Of a stretch of 64,000 nucleotides of DNA, positions 36,450 to 47,203 are shown one piece after another. This stretch comes from JAVBSN01 sp031556525 (lineage in GTDB: Bacteria > Bacillota > Clostridia > Lachnospirales > Lachnospiraceae), in the NCBI GenBank assembly GCA_031556525.1, contig JAVBSS010000012.1:1-64000 (forward strand), given 5' to 3'. The first letter of the stretch is position 1. Each line of letters starts with the position of its first letter. The translations under genes and the position numbers were made by a program. The notes below the pieces were generated by a model, which saw nothing but the letters and a program-made list of their open reading frames with translations, was not told the origin of the DNA and did not search any database.

Positions 36450-36653
36450 ATGACAGAAGAACGTATTGGTAGAATAAATGAGTTATATCATAAAGCAAAA
36501 GCAGAAGGTTTAACTGATGCAGAAAAAGAAGAACAACAAACATTACGACAAGAATATGTAGAATCATTTAAGAGAAATCTTAGAGGAAATATGGATAATA
36601 TAAGAATTAAAGAAGCAGATGGAACTATAACTAAACCGACAAAGAAGAAATAG
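36450..36653 (+). CDS. DUF896 (YnzC-like) small protein
   Basis: A 67-aa helical protein of the DUF896 family (INELYHKAKAEGLTDAEKEE and LRQEYVESFKRNLRGNMDN). In Bacillus a relative is part of the SOS-induced yneA operon, but the function is not settled. It lies 13 nt after proB with AAAGGAG upstream. Confidence 0.93.
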   Translation: MTEERIGRINELYHKAKAEGLTDAEKEEQQTLRQEYVESFKRNLRGNMDNIRIKEADGTITKPTKKK

Positions 36654-36682
36654 TATAAGTATTTTGATAAGAAGGTGAATGT

Positions 36683-37228
36683 ATGGATAAATCTTTAATA
36701 AGAAAAGACATATTAGAAAAGAGAAGCAAACTCACAACATCACAAGTGTTAGATTTGTCCGCCCATATTGCACATAGTTTATTTGAACTTCCAGAATATA
36801 ATAGAGCAACAGATATATGCTCTTATATTAGTTATAACAATGAAGTTATGACACAGGATATAATAAAAAATAGCTGGCAATTAGGTAAGAATGTAGCTTC
36901 TCCTAGAGTAACGGGTAAAGATATGGAATTCATATATTATAATAGTTACGATGATTTAGAAGTAGGAGCTTATAATATAATGGAGCCAGTTGGTAACAGA
37001 GTATTCGATTTAGAAGAAGGATTAGTTATAATGCCAGGTGTAGCCTTTGATGAGAATAAGAATAGAATAGGCTATGGTGGTGGTTTCTATGATAGATATT
37101 TAGAAAAACACCCGAATTGTATAAAAATAGCTATAGCGTATGAATTTCAGATAATACCAGAGATAGAATACGAACCATTTGATATAAAACCAGATATTAT
37201 AATAACCGATAGGAGGATTATATTATGA
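36683..37228 (+). CDS. 5-formyltetrahydrofolate cyclo-ligase
   Basis: A 181-aa enzyme converting 5-formyl-THF to 5,10-methenyl-THF with ATP. It has the N-terminal [13 protein letters not shown], the central [20 protein letters not shown] and the GGGFYDRYL phosphate loop. Length is normal. It overlaps proA by 4 nt (ATGA), which suggests coupled translation in the proline operon. Confidence 0.94.
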   Translation: MDKSLIRKDILEKRSKLTTSQVLDLSAHIAHSLFELPEYNRATDICSYISYNNEVMTQDIIKNSWQLGKNVASPRVTGKDMEFIYYNSYDDLEVGAYNIMEPVGNRVFDLEEGLVIMPGVAFDENKNRIGYGGGFYDRYLEKHPNCIKIAIAYEFQIIPEIEYEPFDIKPDIIITDRRIIL

Positions 37229-38469
37229 CAATAGAACAATTAGGTATGAATGCCAAGGCAGCAAGTAGATTGACAGCTAGATTATCACAAGATGAGAAGA
37301 ACAACGCATTAGTACATGTAGGTGAGAAATTAATAGCAAACAGTGCAGATATTATTAAAGCAAATGCTATAGACATTGAAAATGCTAAGGCAAATGGCAT
37401 GAGTGAGGCATTAGTTGATAGATTAAAATTAGATGAGAATAGAATTCAAGGTATAGTAGAGGGTCTTAGCCAAGTAGTAGTTCTTGAAGATCCAGTTGGT
37501 GAAGTGTTATCAATGAAGAAAAGACCAAACGGTCTAGTTATTGGACAAAAAAGAGTTCCACTAGGAGTTATAGGAATAATATATGAATCAAGACCAAACG
37601 TAACAGTAGATGCATTTGCACTTTGTTTTAAAACAAGTAATGCTGTTATCCTTCGTGGTGGTTCAGATGCAATAGAGTCAAACAAAGCCTTAGTTAATAC
37701 AATAAGAGAGGCTTTATTAGAACTTAATATTACAGAAGATGCAATTAGCTTAGTTGAAGATACATCAAGAGATACAGCAACTAAGATGATGAAGTTGAAT
37801 AAATATATTGATGTATTAATACCAAGAGGTGGAGCTGGTCTTATAGCTTCAGTTGTTGCAAATGCAACAGTACCAGTAATCGAGACAGGAACAGGAAATT
37901 GTCATGTATACATTGATGAATCAGCAGATTTAGATATGGCTGTTAGAATAATTCACAATGCCAAATTACAAAGACTTGGTGTATGTAATGCTATAGAATC
38001 TTTAGTAATACATAAATCAGTAGCAGATAAGGTAATACCTATGATTGTTAGCGATTTAAGTGCAGAGGGTTGTGAAATAAGAGGTGACAAGGAATCGGTT
38101 TCAATAAATAATATAATTATTCCTGCAACAGAAGAAGATTATGCCACAGAGTATTTAGATAAGATTATATCAATTAAAACAGTTAACAATATTGATGAAG
38201 CAATAGATCATATTAATGAGAATAGTACAGGACATTCAGAATCAATAATTACTAATGATTATAATTCATCTAATAAATTCTTAGATAGAATTGATTCAGC
38301 AGCTGTATATGTAAATGCTTCTACAAGATTTACAGATGGTTTTGAATTTGGATTTGGTGCAGAGATTGGAATAAGCACACAAAAACTTCATGCAAGAGGC
38401 CCTATGGGACTATTAGCATTAACGTCTACTAAGTATGTTATATATGGTGAAGGACAAATTAGAGGATAA
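37225..38469 (+). CDS. proA: Gamma-glutamyl phosphate reductase
   Basis: A 414-aa NADPH-dependent enzyme of the second proline step. The aldehyde-dehydrogenase-like fold shows [28 protein letters not shown], the catalytic cysteine in [12 protein letters not shown] and the C-terminal [16 protein letters not shown]. Full length, no anomalies. The start overlaps the previous stop, behind AGGAGG. Confidence 0.97.
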   Translation: MTIEQLGMNAKAASRLTARLSQDEKNNALVHVGEKLIANSADIIKANAIDIENAKANGMSEALVDRLKLDENRIQGIVEGLSQVVVLEDPVGEVLSMKKRPNGLVIGQKRVPLGVIGIIYESRPNVTVDAFALCFKTSNAVILRGGSDAIESNKALVNTIREALLELNITEDAISLVEDTSRDTATKMMKLNKYIDVLIPRGGAGLIASVVANATVPVIETGTGNCHVYIDESADLDMAVRIIHNAKLQRLGVCNAIESLVIHKSVADKVIPMIVSDLSAEGCEIRGDKESVSINNIIIPATEEDYATEYLDKIISIKTVNNIDEAIDHINENSTGHSESIITNDYNSSNKFLDRIDSAAVYVNASTRFTDGFEFGFGAEIGISTQKLHARGPMGLLALTSTKYVIYGEGQIRG

Positions 38470-38491
38470 TTATACATTTAAGGAGATAAAG

Positions 38492-39307
38492 ATGAGCTCA
38501 ACTTTTAAAGGTAGTTCTACCTATGTTGCAAGTGAAGAATTAATGGCGGCTGTTGATGTAGCAATAGCATTGGAGAAGCCTTTATTAATTAAGGGTGAAC
38601 CGGGAACAGGTAAAACAATGCTTGCAGAGGCAATTAGTGAGTCGCTAGGTAAGAATTTAATTATATGGAATATAAAATCAACAACAAAAGCTCAAGATGG
38701 TTTATACATTTATGATACAATTCAAAGATTATATGATAGCCAATTTGGAGAAGCTGGTGTTGACGATATATCAAGATATATTAAACTAGGCAAATTAGGT
38801 GAAGCATTTAAAGCAGATGAACAAGTTGTTTTATTAATTGATGAAATAGACAAGGCAGATATTGAATTTCCTAATGATTTACTATGGGAATTAGATAAGA
38901 TGGAATTCTACATTAATGAAACAAGAGAGAATGTAAAAGCAACAACAAGACCTATTGTAATTATTACTTCAAATGCTGAGAAAGAATTACCAGATGCTTT
39001 CCTTAGAAGATGTATATTCCATTATATAGACTTCCCAGATAGAGAGCAGATGTCAGAGATAGTTAAAGTGCATTTTGAAAATATTGAAGAAAATATGTTA
39101 AAACAAGCAATGGATAAGTTTTATTGGATTAGAAGCTTAAGAGATCTAAGAAAGAAGCCTAGTACATCAGAATTTATTGATTGGTTACGTGCTTTAGAAA
39201 TAAGCGGTATAGATACTGAAAAGATTAAGAGAGAATTACCTTTTTTAGGCGTGTTAGTTAAAAAAGATGAGGATCTTGAGGTAGTTAAACAGAGGAGCCT
39301 AGACTAA
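38492..39307 (+). CDS. MoxR-type AAA+ ATPase
   Basis: A 271-aa AAA+ ATPase with Walker A GEPGTGKT, Walker B VVLLIDEIDKAD, sensor-1 VIITSNAEKELPDAF and the arginine finger in FLRRCIFH. MoxR proteins act as chaperone-like activators with a VWA partner, which is the next gene (1-nt overlap). ATG 38492, with AAGGAG 6 nt before it, is preferred to in-frame TTG 38435 inside proA. Confidence 0.93.
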   Translation: MSSTFKGSSTYVASEELMAAVDVAIALEKPLLIKGEPGTGKTMLAEAISESLGKNLIIWNIKSTTKAQDGLYIYDTIQRLYDSQFGEAGVDDISRYIKLGKLGEAFKADEQVVLLIDEIDKADIEFPNDLLWELDKMEFYINETRENVKATTRPIVIITSNAEKELPDAFLRRCIFHYIDFPDREQMSEIVKVHFENIEENMLKQAMDKFYWIRSLRDLRKKPSTSEFIDWLRALEISGIDTEKIKRELPFLGVLVKKDEDLEVVKQRSLD

Positions 39308-40509
39308 TGTTTTCACAGTTTTTCTATGTACTAAAAGACAAAGGACTAGATGTATCAATGACAGAGTGGTTAACCTTTATGGATGCGATAGATAAGGGGC
39401 TTTACCACTCTGATTTTAGTGAGTTTTATTATCTAGGAAGAACTATATTAGTTAATAGAGAATCCGACTATGATAAATATGATGTAGCATTTATGGAGTA
39501 TTTTAAAAATATACGTAGTGATGATAACGAACTACCTGCTGATGTACAGAAATGGTTGGACAAAGGGCAGGAAATGGATACATCAAAACTTAATAAAGAT
39601 ATGTATAGTTTCGATCAAGACAAAGATGCGGATACAGTAAAACGTATGTTTAAGGAAAGAATTACAGAACAGACTAGTGAGCATAATGGTGGTAACTACT
39701 GGATAGGTACTAGTGGAGGATCTTCATTTGGACATACAGGAAGAAATCCAGGTGGTATAAGAGTTGGTGGACAATCAGGTCAAAGAACAGCATTTAGTGT
39801 AATGGGTGAGAGAAAGTATCAAGACTTTAGACATGATAAAGCTCTTAACATGAGGCAGTTTCAAGTTGCATTTAGAAGACTACGTCAGTTTTCAGCTAGA
39901 ATAGATATTCCAAAAACTGAATTAGATATTCCGAAAACCATTGATTCAACCTGTAATAATGGTGGATATTTAAAATTAGAATTTGATAAACCAAGAAAAA
40001 ATACAGTTAAGCTATTATTACTATTTGACTGTGGTGGAACTATGTATCCGTTTATGGAAATGTGTAATAATCTATTTCAATCAGTTAATAAGGCTAATCA
40101 TTTTAAAGATGTAAAGACTTATTATTTTCATAACTGTATATATAGTCATGTATATAAGACAGCAGAATGTGAGCCTAAGGATTGGATTCGCTTAGAAGAC
40201 TTATTTAAGAAATGCGACAAGGATTATAAGGTTATAATTATTGGAGATGCTCAAATGGCACCCGAGGAATTATTTGATGTAAACGGTAATTATCGTGGGC
40301 CGAATGAAGGTATGTCAGGACATGAATGGAATCTGTTATTTAGAAGTAAATTCAAGAAATGTATATGGCTTAATCCAAGAATGACACCGGGAAAGGTATA
40401 TTTCAGCTGGCAAGAGTCGGAAAGTGAGCTTGCGAAAATATACAATATGTATCCATTGACGGTAGATGGACTTAAAGAAGGAATAACTAAGCTTATGGCA
40501 CCAAAATAA
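39307..40509 (+). CDS. VWA (CoxE-like) protein, MoxR partner
   Basis: A 400-aa cytosolic protein: a helical N-terminal half, a Gly/Ser-rich link (GTSGGSSFGHTGRNPGG), then a VWA-like Rossmann domain. The metal-site motif is FDCGGTMYPF, where typical VWA domains have D-x-S-x-S, so metal binding may be weak or altered. The later IIGDAQM strand is kept. With MoxR it forms a two-gene chaperone-like module whose client is unknown. It starts at the A of the previous TAA. Confidence 0.9.
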   Translation: MFSQFFYVLKDKGLDVSMTEWLTFMDAIDKGLYHSDFSEFYYLGRTILVNRESDYDKYDVAFMEYFKNIRSDDNELPADVQKWLDKGQEMDTSKLNKDMYSFDQDKDADTVKRMFKERITEQTSEHNGGNYWIGTSGGSSFGHTGRNPGGIRVGGQSGQRTAFSVMGERKYQDFRHDKALNMRQFQVAFRRLRQFSARIDIPKTELDIPKTIDSTCNNGGYLKLEFDKPRKNTVKLLLLFDCGGTMYPFMEMCNNLFQSVNKANHFKDVKTYYFHNCIYSHVYKTAECEPKDWIRLEDLFKKCDKDYKVIIIGDAQMAPEELFDVNGNYRGPNEGMSGHEWNLLFRSKFKKCIWLNPRMTPGKVYFSWQESESELAKIYNMYPLTVDGLKEGITKLMAPK

Positions 40510-40510
40510 G

Positions 40511-40717
40511 ATACATAGGTGTCAATGTATTGATGATGTATACAAGCCTATAACCGATGGAGAAACTATTATTTTTGCAAATACAGTCGTAAAAGATGAT
40601 TCAGAACAATCTGAATTATTGCAGTTGTTTTTAAATAAGGATATTTTTGAAAGTGAAAAGTTCCCAGCATTAAGTGAAGCTATTAATTATTTTAAAGAAA
40701 CAGAGATCTTTAAATGA
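40511..40717 (+). pseudogene. 3' remnant of an Rpn-family PD-(D/E)XK nuclease/transposase gene
   Basis: A frame of 69 codons without a start runs from just after the VWA stop to TGA 40717. The product (TDGETIIFANTVVKDDSEQS ... LSEAINYFKETEIFK) resembles the C-terminal end of Rpn/PDDEXK_2 proteins, which finish with a strand, an acidic linker and a YFKE-type helix. The catalytic region is missing, so this is a deletion scar. A terminator follows. Confidence 0.5.
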
Positions 40718-40744
40718 CTAAACTTTACTTTTATATCTTAATAG

Positions 40745-40773
40745 AAATGTCTCACTTATGTGGGACATTTTTT
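40745..40773 (+). terminator. Rho-independent terminator before miaB
   Basis: An 11-bp stem (40745-40755 with 40760-40770, one G-U), a TTAT loop and a T-tract to 40773. Confidence 0.9.
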
Positions 40774-40799
40774 AATGTCTTTAAAAACAATGAAACCAA

Positions 40800-40828
40800 T
40801 TGAAAAAAAGTGGTTTATACTGTATAAT
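40800..40828 (+). promoter_or_regulatory. Sigma-A promoter of the miaB-mutS-mutL-miaA operon
   Basis: TTGAAA (40800-40805), a 17-bp spacer and consensus TATAAT (40823-40828) lie 37 nt before the miaB start. Confidence 0.85.
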
Positions 40829-40864
40829 TAATCCGTTAATTTTAGAAAAGAGGAATATGATAAA

Positions 40865-42316
40865 ATGGTTGAAAATATACAAGAAATACTTGCGAAAATA
40901 GATTTAGCTGGGGAAGCACCAAGCTGTGAACCAGATAGACAATATTACTATATTGCAAAGGCAAGAGAGTATGTAAAAAGGAAGAGTAAAGAGCTAGGTA
41001 GACCTTTAACTTATAAGATAGATACATTCGGTTGTCAGATGAATGCTCGTGATTCTGAGAAGCTTGAAGGTATACTTATTAAGTTAGGATATGTTGAAGG
41101 TGACTCTGAGAATTCTGATTTTGTATTATATAACACATGTACAATAAGAGAAAATGCTAACCTAAAGGTATATGGAAGATTGGGTCAGCTTAAGAAGTAT
41201 AAGACTAAGAATCCAGATATGTTAATTGGTTTATGTGGTTGTATGATGCAAGAGGATTTAGTAGTTGAGAAGATTAGAAAAAGCTATCGTTATGTAGATA
41301 TTATATTTGGAACTCATAATGTATTCAAATTAGCAGAGCTTATTGCAACAAGACTTGAATCAGATAGAACAGTTATAGATATTTGGAAAGATACAGAGGC
41401 AATAGTAGAAGACTTACCAAACGAGAGAAAATACTCATTTAAGGCTGGAGTTAATATTATGTTTGGTTGCAATAATTTCTGTAGCTACTGTATAGTTCCC
41501 TATGTAAGAGGTCGTGAAAGAAGCAGAGATCCAAGGGATATTGTTGCAGAAATAGAGAGTTTAGTTGCAGACGGTGTTGTTGAGATAATGCTACTCGGAC
41601 AAAATGTTAACTCTTATGGTAAAACTTTAGAAAATAAGATGACGTTTGCAGAACTTTTAGAAGAAATAGAGAAAATAGATGGTCTTAAGAGAATTAGATT
41701 TATGACTTCTCATCCAAAGGATTTATCTGATGATTTAATTGAGGTTATGAAGAAATCTACTAAGATATGTACACATTTACACTTACCAGTTCAATCTGGA
41801 AGTACCAATATCTTAGATAAGATGAATAGAAGATATACTAAGGAAAGTTATCTTGCCTTAGTTGATAAGATTAAGACAGCTATTCCTCATATTGCACTTA
41901 CAACTGATATAATCGTTGGTTTCCCTAGTGAGACAGAAGAGGATTTCTTAGAAACAATGGATGTTGTAGCTAAAGTTAAGTATGATTCGGCATTTACATT
42001 TATATATTCTAAGAGAACAGGAACTCCTGCTGCCACAATGGAGAATCAATGTGATGAAGCAGAGTTAAAAGATAGATTTAATAGACTTTTAAAATTAGTT
42101 CAAGATATATCACATGAGCAGACGAAGCAATATGAAGGTCAGGTTATGGAGGCTCTAGTTGAGAGTGTAAATGAACATGATAATAGTCTAGTTACAGGAA
42201 GATTAAGTAATAATTTATTAGTGCATTTTGCTGGGGATGAATCGATGGTTGGTTCACTAGTAGATGTGAAATTAACAGAATGTATGGGATTTTACTATAT
42301 GGGTGAGATTGCATAA
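40865..42316 (+). CDS. miaB: tRNA-2-methylthio-N6-dimethylallyladenosine synthase
   Basis: A 483-aa radical SAM methylthiotransferase that modifies A37 of tRNAs reading UNN codons. The N-terminal cluster domain (TFGCQMNARDSEKL, NTCTIREN, GLCGCMMQ) holds the auxiliary iron-sulfur ligands. FGCNNFCSYCIVPYVRGRE carries the SAM-binding cluster, and a C-terminal TRAM domain completes it. Its substrate is made by MiaA, encoded later in the same run. AGAGGA precedes the ATG. Confidence 0.97.
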   Translation: MVENIQEILAKIDLAGEAPSCEPDRQYYYIAKAREYVKRKSKELGRPLTYKIDTFGCQMNARDSEKLEGILIKLGYVEGDSENSDFVLYNTCTIRENANLKVYGRLGQLKKYKTKNPDMLIGLCGCMMQEDLVVEKIRKSYRYVDIIFGTHNVFKLAELIATRLESDRTVIDIWKDTEAIVEDLPNERKYSFKAGVNIMFGCNNFCSYCIVPYVRGRERSRDPRDIVAEIESLVADGVVEIMLLGQNVNSYGKTLENKMTFAELLEEIEKIDGLKRIRFMTSHPKDLSDDLIEVMKKSTKICTHLHLPVQSGSTNILDKMNRRYTKESYLALVDKIKTAIPHIALTTDIIVGFPSETEEDFLETMDVVAKVKYDSAFTFIYSKRTGTPAATMENQCDEAELKDRFNRLLKLVQDISHEQTKQYEGQVMEALVESVNEHDNSLVTGRLSNNLLVHFAGDESMVGSLVDVKLTECMGFYYMGEIA

Positions 42317-42383
42317 CATGCATTATTACTAAGCAAATATATAGATAAGTAATAATAGTATATACAATACAAAGGAGATAGAC

Positions 42384-45008
42384 ATGGCTGGATTAACACC
42401 TATGATGCAACAATATATGGACACAAAGAATCAGTATAAGGATTGTATACTGTTTTATAGATTAGGTGATTTCTATGAGATGTTCTTTGATGATGCACTT
42501 ACTGCATCTCGTGAGTTAGAGATTACGCTAACAGGAAGAGATTGTGGACAAGAAGAGCGAGCACCGATGTGTGGTGTTCCGCATCATGCTTGTGATACAT
42601 ATCTTAATAGATTAATTGATAAGGGTTATAAAGTTGCTATATGTGAGCAAGTTGAAGATCCTAGTCAAGCTAAGGGAATTGTTAGACGTGAAGTAGTTAG
42701 AGTAGTTACTCCAGGTACTAATATGTGTACTGCTAATCTTGATGAGAGTAAAAATAATTACCTTATGAGTGTATGTGATATAGATAATTTATTTGGTATA
42801 TCAGTAGTTGATATTACTACAGGTGATTTTAAAACTTGTCAGGTAGTAGGTGCTGATAAGTTAAATGATGAAATTAATAAATTTATGCCAGCCGAGATTA
42901 TTGGAAATAATGGATTTTCAATTAGTGGAATTGATATGGAGTACTATAAGGAGAGACTTGGTATATCTATATCAATACTTGAAAATTGGTATTTTGATGA
43001 TGATATGTGTAATGACTTAATAAAGAGTCATTTTGGAGTATCAAATATAGAAGGTCTAGGACTTAAGGATTATCCGGTAGCTACAATTGCTTCAGGAGCA
43101 TTGCTTAAATATTTATATGAAACACAGAAAAGTTCATTATCACATTTAAATAAAATAACTACATATTCTGTTGATGAATATATGATAATTGATAGTTCTT
43201 CAAGAAGAAATCTGGAATTATGTGAGACTTTAAGAGATAAGACCAAGCGAGGTTCTTTGTTATGGGTTCTTGATAAAACAAAGACTGCTATGGGAGCAAG
43301 ACTATTAAGAGAATATGTTGAACAACCTTTAATTAGTAAAGAGAAGATTGAAGAAAGATTAGATACTATAGAAACTCTTAATAATGATATGATAAATAGA
43401 GAAGAGTTAAGGGAGTATTTGAATCCAATATATGATCTAGAAAGACTTATGAGTAGAGTAAGTCTAAGAACTGCTAACCCAAGAGATTTAATAGCATTTA
43501 AATCATCAATTGAGTTACTTCCACATATAAAAACTTTACTTAGAAGTTATGATAATGGATTATTACATAAGTTATATGATGAGTTAGATGAATTAGTTGA
43601 TTTATATGAGTTAATTGAAAACTCTATAGTTGAAGAACCACCAATTGCTATTAAAGAAGGCGGAATAATTAAAGATGGTTTTAGAGAAGAAGTTGATATT
43701 CTTAAGAAAGCTAAGACAGACGGAAAGTCTTGGTTAGCTGATTTAGAAGCAAGGGAGCGAGATGCTTCTGGTATTAAGAATCTGAAAATAAAATTCAATA
43801 AAGTGTTTGGTTACTATTTTGAAGTAACTAATTCTTATAAAAATCTAGTTCCAGAACATTTTATTAGAAAGCAAACCTTAGCAAATGCAGAAAGATATAC
43901 AACTGACGAACTTAACAAACTAGCAGATACTATACTTGGTGCAGAAGATAAATTGTATGCCTTAGAATATGAAACATATGTTGAGATAAGAGAACAACTA
44001 GCAACAGAGATAGTAAGAGTGCAGCAAACTGCTCATAACATTGCTATGTTAGATGTATTTACATCATTAGCATTAGTTGCAGATAGAAACAATTTTGTTA
44101 GACCGTCTATTAATACAGAAGGTACAATTAACATCAAGAATGGTAGACATCCTGTTGTTGAGAAAATGATTACAAATGATATGTTCATTGCCAATGATAC
44201 ATATTTAGATAATGACATAAATAGAATAAGTATAATTACAGGCCCTAATATGGCAGGTAAGTCTACATATATGAGACAAACAGCTTTAATAGTGCTTATG
44301 GCTCAAGTAGGAAGTTATGTACCAGCAAGTAGTGCTGATATAGGAATTGTTGATAGAATATTCACTCGTGTTGGTGCTTCGGATGATTTAGCATCAGGTC
44401 AAAGTACATTTATGGTGGAAATGAGTGAAGTGGCAAATATTCTTAGAAATGCTACTAAGAATAGCTTGCTTATATTAGATGAAATAGGTCGTGGAACAAG
44501 TACCTATGATGGACTTAGTATTGCTTGGGCAGTAGTTGAGCATATAAGTAGTAGTCAGCTTCTAGGTGCAAAGACTCTATTTGCAACCCATTATCATGAA
44601 TTAACAGAGCTAGAGGGTAAATTATCAAGTGTAAACAATTATTGCATTGCTGTTAAAGAGCAAGGCGATGATATAGTATTTCTTCGTAAAATTGTTAAAG
44701 GTGGTGCTGATAGAAGTTATGGTATTCAAGTTGCCAAGCTTGCAGGTGTACCAGATACAGTTATTGAACGTGCAAAAGAAATATCTATAGAGCTTAGTGG
44801 CAATGATATAGTTGCAAATGCCAAAAACATTCAAGTTAACAATATACCAAAGAAGAAGGTAGATACTTTAGATAATATGCAGTTATCATTATTCACATCT
44901 CCAGATGAAAATGAAGTGATTACAGAAATAAAATCTAAGGACTTATCTAATATGACTCCAATGAATGCACTAATGTATTTAAATGAACTTCAAGACAGAT
45001 TACAGTAA
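42384..45008 (+). CDS. mutS: DNA mismatch repair protein MutS
   Basis: An 874-aa MutS of usual length. The mismatch-contacting FYRLGDFYEMFFDDA is near the N-terminus; Walker A GPNMAGKST, Walker B LLILDEIGRGTSTYDG and the helix-turn-helix LAGVPDTVIERAKEI lie in the ATPase half. It recognises mispairs and recruits MutL, encoded 17 nt downstream. AAAGGAGA lies upstream. Confidence 0.98.
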   Translation: MAGLTPMMQQYMDTKNQYKDCILFYRLGDFYEMFFDDALTASRELEITLTGRDCGQEERAPMCGVPHHACDTYLNRLIDKGYKVAICEQVEDPSQAKGIVRREVVRVVTPGTNMCTANLDESKNNYLMSVCDIDNLFGISVVDITTGDFKTCQVVGADKLNDEINKFMPAEIIGNNGFSISGIDMEYYKERLGISISILENWYFDDDMCNDLIKSHFGVSNIEGLGLKDYPVATIASGALLKYLYETQKSSLSHLNKITTYSVDEYMIIDSSSRRNLELCETLRDKTKRGSLLWVLDKTKTAMGARLLREYVEQPLISKEKIEERLDTIETLNNDMINREELREYLNPIYDLERLMSRVSLRTANPRDLIAFKSSIELLPHIKTLLRSYDNGLLHKLYDELDELVDLYELIENSIVEEPPIAIKEGGIIKDGFREEVDILKKAKTDGKSWLADLEARERDASGIKNLKIKFNKVFGYYFEVTNSYKNLVPEHFIRKQTLANAERYTTDELNKLADTILGAEDKLYALEYETYVEIREQLATEIVRVQQTAHNIAMLDVFTSLALVADRNNFVRPSINTEGTINIKNGRHPVVEKMITNDMFIANDTYLDNDINRISIITGPNMAGKSTYMRQTALIVLMAQVGSYVPASSADIGIVDRIFTRVGASDDLASGQSTFMVEMSEVANILRNATKNSLLILDEIGRGTSTYDGLSIAWAVVEHISSSQLLGAKTLFATHYHELTELEGKLSSVNNYCIAVKEQGDDIVFLRKIVKGGADRSYGIQVAKLAGVPDTVIERAKEISIELSGNDIVANAKNIQVNNIPKKKVDTLDNMQLSLFTSPDENEVITEIKSKDLSNMTPMNALMYLNELQDRLQ

Positions 45009-45025
45009 AGATTAAGGTGAACAAT

Positions 45026-47188
45026 ATGATTAAATTATTAGACCAACTTACAATAAATAAAATAGCAGCAGGTGAAGTTATTGAAAGACCATCATCAGTA
45101 GTTAAAGAGTTAGTAGAAAACTCTATAGATGCTGGTGCTACGGCTGTTACTGTTGAAATTAAAGAAGGTGGTCTTTCGTTTATTCGTATTACAGATAATG
45201 GTTTAGGTATAGAAAAAGCTCAAGTAAAGACAGCATTCCTACGACATGCTACAAGTAAGATTAACAAAGCAGAAGATTTATTTACAGTAGGCTCATTAGG
45301 ATTTAGAGGTGAGGCTCTTGCTAGTATTGCAGCAGTTGCACAAGTGGAGATGGTAACTAAGACTGAGTCAGATATGACTGGTGTAAGATATATTATTGAA
45401 GGTGGCAAAGAGTTAGATTATCAAGAAATTGGTTGCCCTGAGGGTACAACAATTATAATTCGTAATCTATTCTATAATACACCAGCTAGACGTAAGTTTA
45501 TGAAGTCAGCTACAACAGAAGCTAGTTATATAGCAGAATTAATTAATAGACTTGCTATGTCAAGACCAGAGGTATCATTTAAATTCATAAATAATGGACA
45601 AAACAAGCTGTTTACATCAGGAAATAATAACCTAAAGGATATTATATATAACATCTATGGCAAGGATATTGCAAAGAATCTAGTTGAAGTTAATGGTACA
45701 TATGATGATATTACTCTAACTGGATATATTGCTAAACCTTATATTTCAAAGGGAAATAGAACTTACGAGAATTATTTTGTTAATAATAGATATATAAAAA
45801 GTTCTGTTATAACTAAGGCTATTGAAGAGGCTTATAAAACATTTGTAATGACTCATAAATATCCATTTACAGCATTAAAGATTGAGATTAACAAGGAACT
45901 ACTAGATATAAATGTTCATCCAACAAAGATGGAACTTAAGATTAGTAATACCAACGAATTATATAGTTGCATAATTAATACTTTAAGAGAAGCCTTAACT
46001 GAAAAAGAGTTAATACCAAATGTATCAGTAGGTAATGATAGAGAAGCGAAGAAAGATATTTCGAAAAATAAGATAGTTGCACCAGAACCATTTGAAGTTA
46101 AGAGGCGTGAGGCTAATTATGGTAATGTAAGACTTAATTCTGAACCGATATATAAACCTAGAGAAGTAAGAGAAATATCTAATTATAATGTTAATAAGGA
46201 TGTAGCAGTTAACGAACAAATAAACAAATCAGAACCTAAAATTACAGAGCAAAATCAAGTGAAACCAATAGATGGTAATATAGAAATATCAAAAACCAAT
46301 ATAGAGAATCAAGATGTTGTAAATCAATCTATGAAAATAGATGATATAAAAATTATAGCATCAAAAGATACCGATATTGTTAGAGAAATATATGGGAAAA
46401 CTGTAACATCAGAAAATATCAATATTACAAAAGAAAATGATGCAAAACCTATAGTACCAGAAGATATAAGTATTAATAAAAAAGATTTAACAACAGAACA
46501 TGTTAATTTACAAAAGACTAATACAGATAATAATTACAACCAAGAAGCTACAATAACCAAGGATCAAGTATCTTTATTTGAAGATAAATTACTTAGTGAA
46601 GAGTCTAGGTCTAAACATAAACTTATTGGGCAGTTGTTTAAGACATATTGGTTAATTGAATATGAAAACAAATTATTTATAATGGATCAACATGCAGCTC
46701 ATGAGAAAGTAATGTTTGAAAGACTTATGAAACTTCTTAAAACTAGTGAAATATTTTCTCAAAACATAATGCCTTCGATTATTATAAGTCTTACTCCTAG
46801 AGAAATAGACGTATTAACTAATAATATGGATATATTTGAACGATTAGGTTTTGTTATTGAAGAATTTGGTGGAAATGAATATGTTATAAGAGCAGTTCCA
46901 GCTAATATTATGGGCGTTCCACCAAAAGAATTGTTCGAAGAATTTATTGGTGACTTGTTAGATGATGCTAATAAGATTACAGATACTATATTTGTTGAGA
47001 AATTAGCAACTATGGCATGTAAGGCGGCTATTAAAGGAAATACAGCGATAAGTTATCAAGAAGCAGATGCTTTAATAGATGAATTGCTTACTTTGGATAA
47101 TCCTTATAATTGCCCACATGGTAGACCAACAATAATAACAATGAGTGAGCAAGACATAGAAAAGAAATTCAGAAGAATTCAAAACTAA
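45026..47188 (+). CDS. mutL: DNA mismatch repair endonuclease MutL
   Basis: A 720-aa protein with a GHKL ATPase N-terminus (AAGEVIERPSSVVKELVENS, ITDNGLGIE, GSLGFRGEAL), a long low-complexity Asn/Glu/Lys linker (about residues 340-525) and a C-terminal domain with the nicking motif DQHAAHEKVMFE plus CPHGRP. It is therefore the endonuclease-active kind found in bacteria without MutH. ATG 45026 is chosen with AAGGTGA upstream rather than GTG 45017, which lies within that ribosome site. Confidence 0.97.
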   Translation: MIKLLDQLTINKIAAGEVIERPSSVVKELVENSIDAGATAVTVEIKEGGLSFIRITDNGLGIEKAQVKTAFLRHATSKINKAEDLFTVGSLGFRGEALASIAAVAQVEMVTKTESDMTGVRYIIEGGKELDYQEIGCPEGTTIIIRNLFYNTPARRKFMKSATTEASYIAELINRLAMSRPEVSFKFINNGQNKLFTSGNNNLKDIIYNIYGKDIAKNLVEVNGTYDDITLTGYIAKPYISKGNRTYENYFVNNRYIKSSVITKAIEEAYKTFVMTHKYPFTALKIEINKELLDINVHPTKMELKISNTNELYSCIINTLREALTEKELIPNVSVGNDREAKKDISKNKIVAPEPFEVKRREANYGNVRLNSEPIYKPREVREISNYNVNKDVAVNEQINKSEPKITEQNQVKPIDGNIEISKTNIENQDVVNQSMKIDDIKIIASKDTDIVREIYGKTVTSENINITKENDAKPIVPEDISINKKDLTTEHVNLQKTNTDNNYNQEATITKDQVSLFEDKLLSEESRSKHKLIGQLFKTYWLIEYENKLFIMDQHAAHEKVMFERLMKLLKTSEIFSQNIMPSIIISLTPREIDVLTNNMDIFERLGFVIEEFGGNEYVIRAVPANIMGVPPKELFEEFIGDLLDDANKITDTIFVEKLATMACKAAIKGNTAISYQEADALIDELLTLDNPYNCPHGRPTIITMSEQDIEKKFRRIQN

Positions 47189-47203
47189 TTAGGGGTAGAT
47201 TAA

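Noticed and set aside
42322..42356. AT-rich inverted repeat between miaB and mutS
   Set aside because: Nine A-T-rich pairs without a T-tract; likely chance in this base composition.
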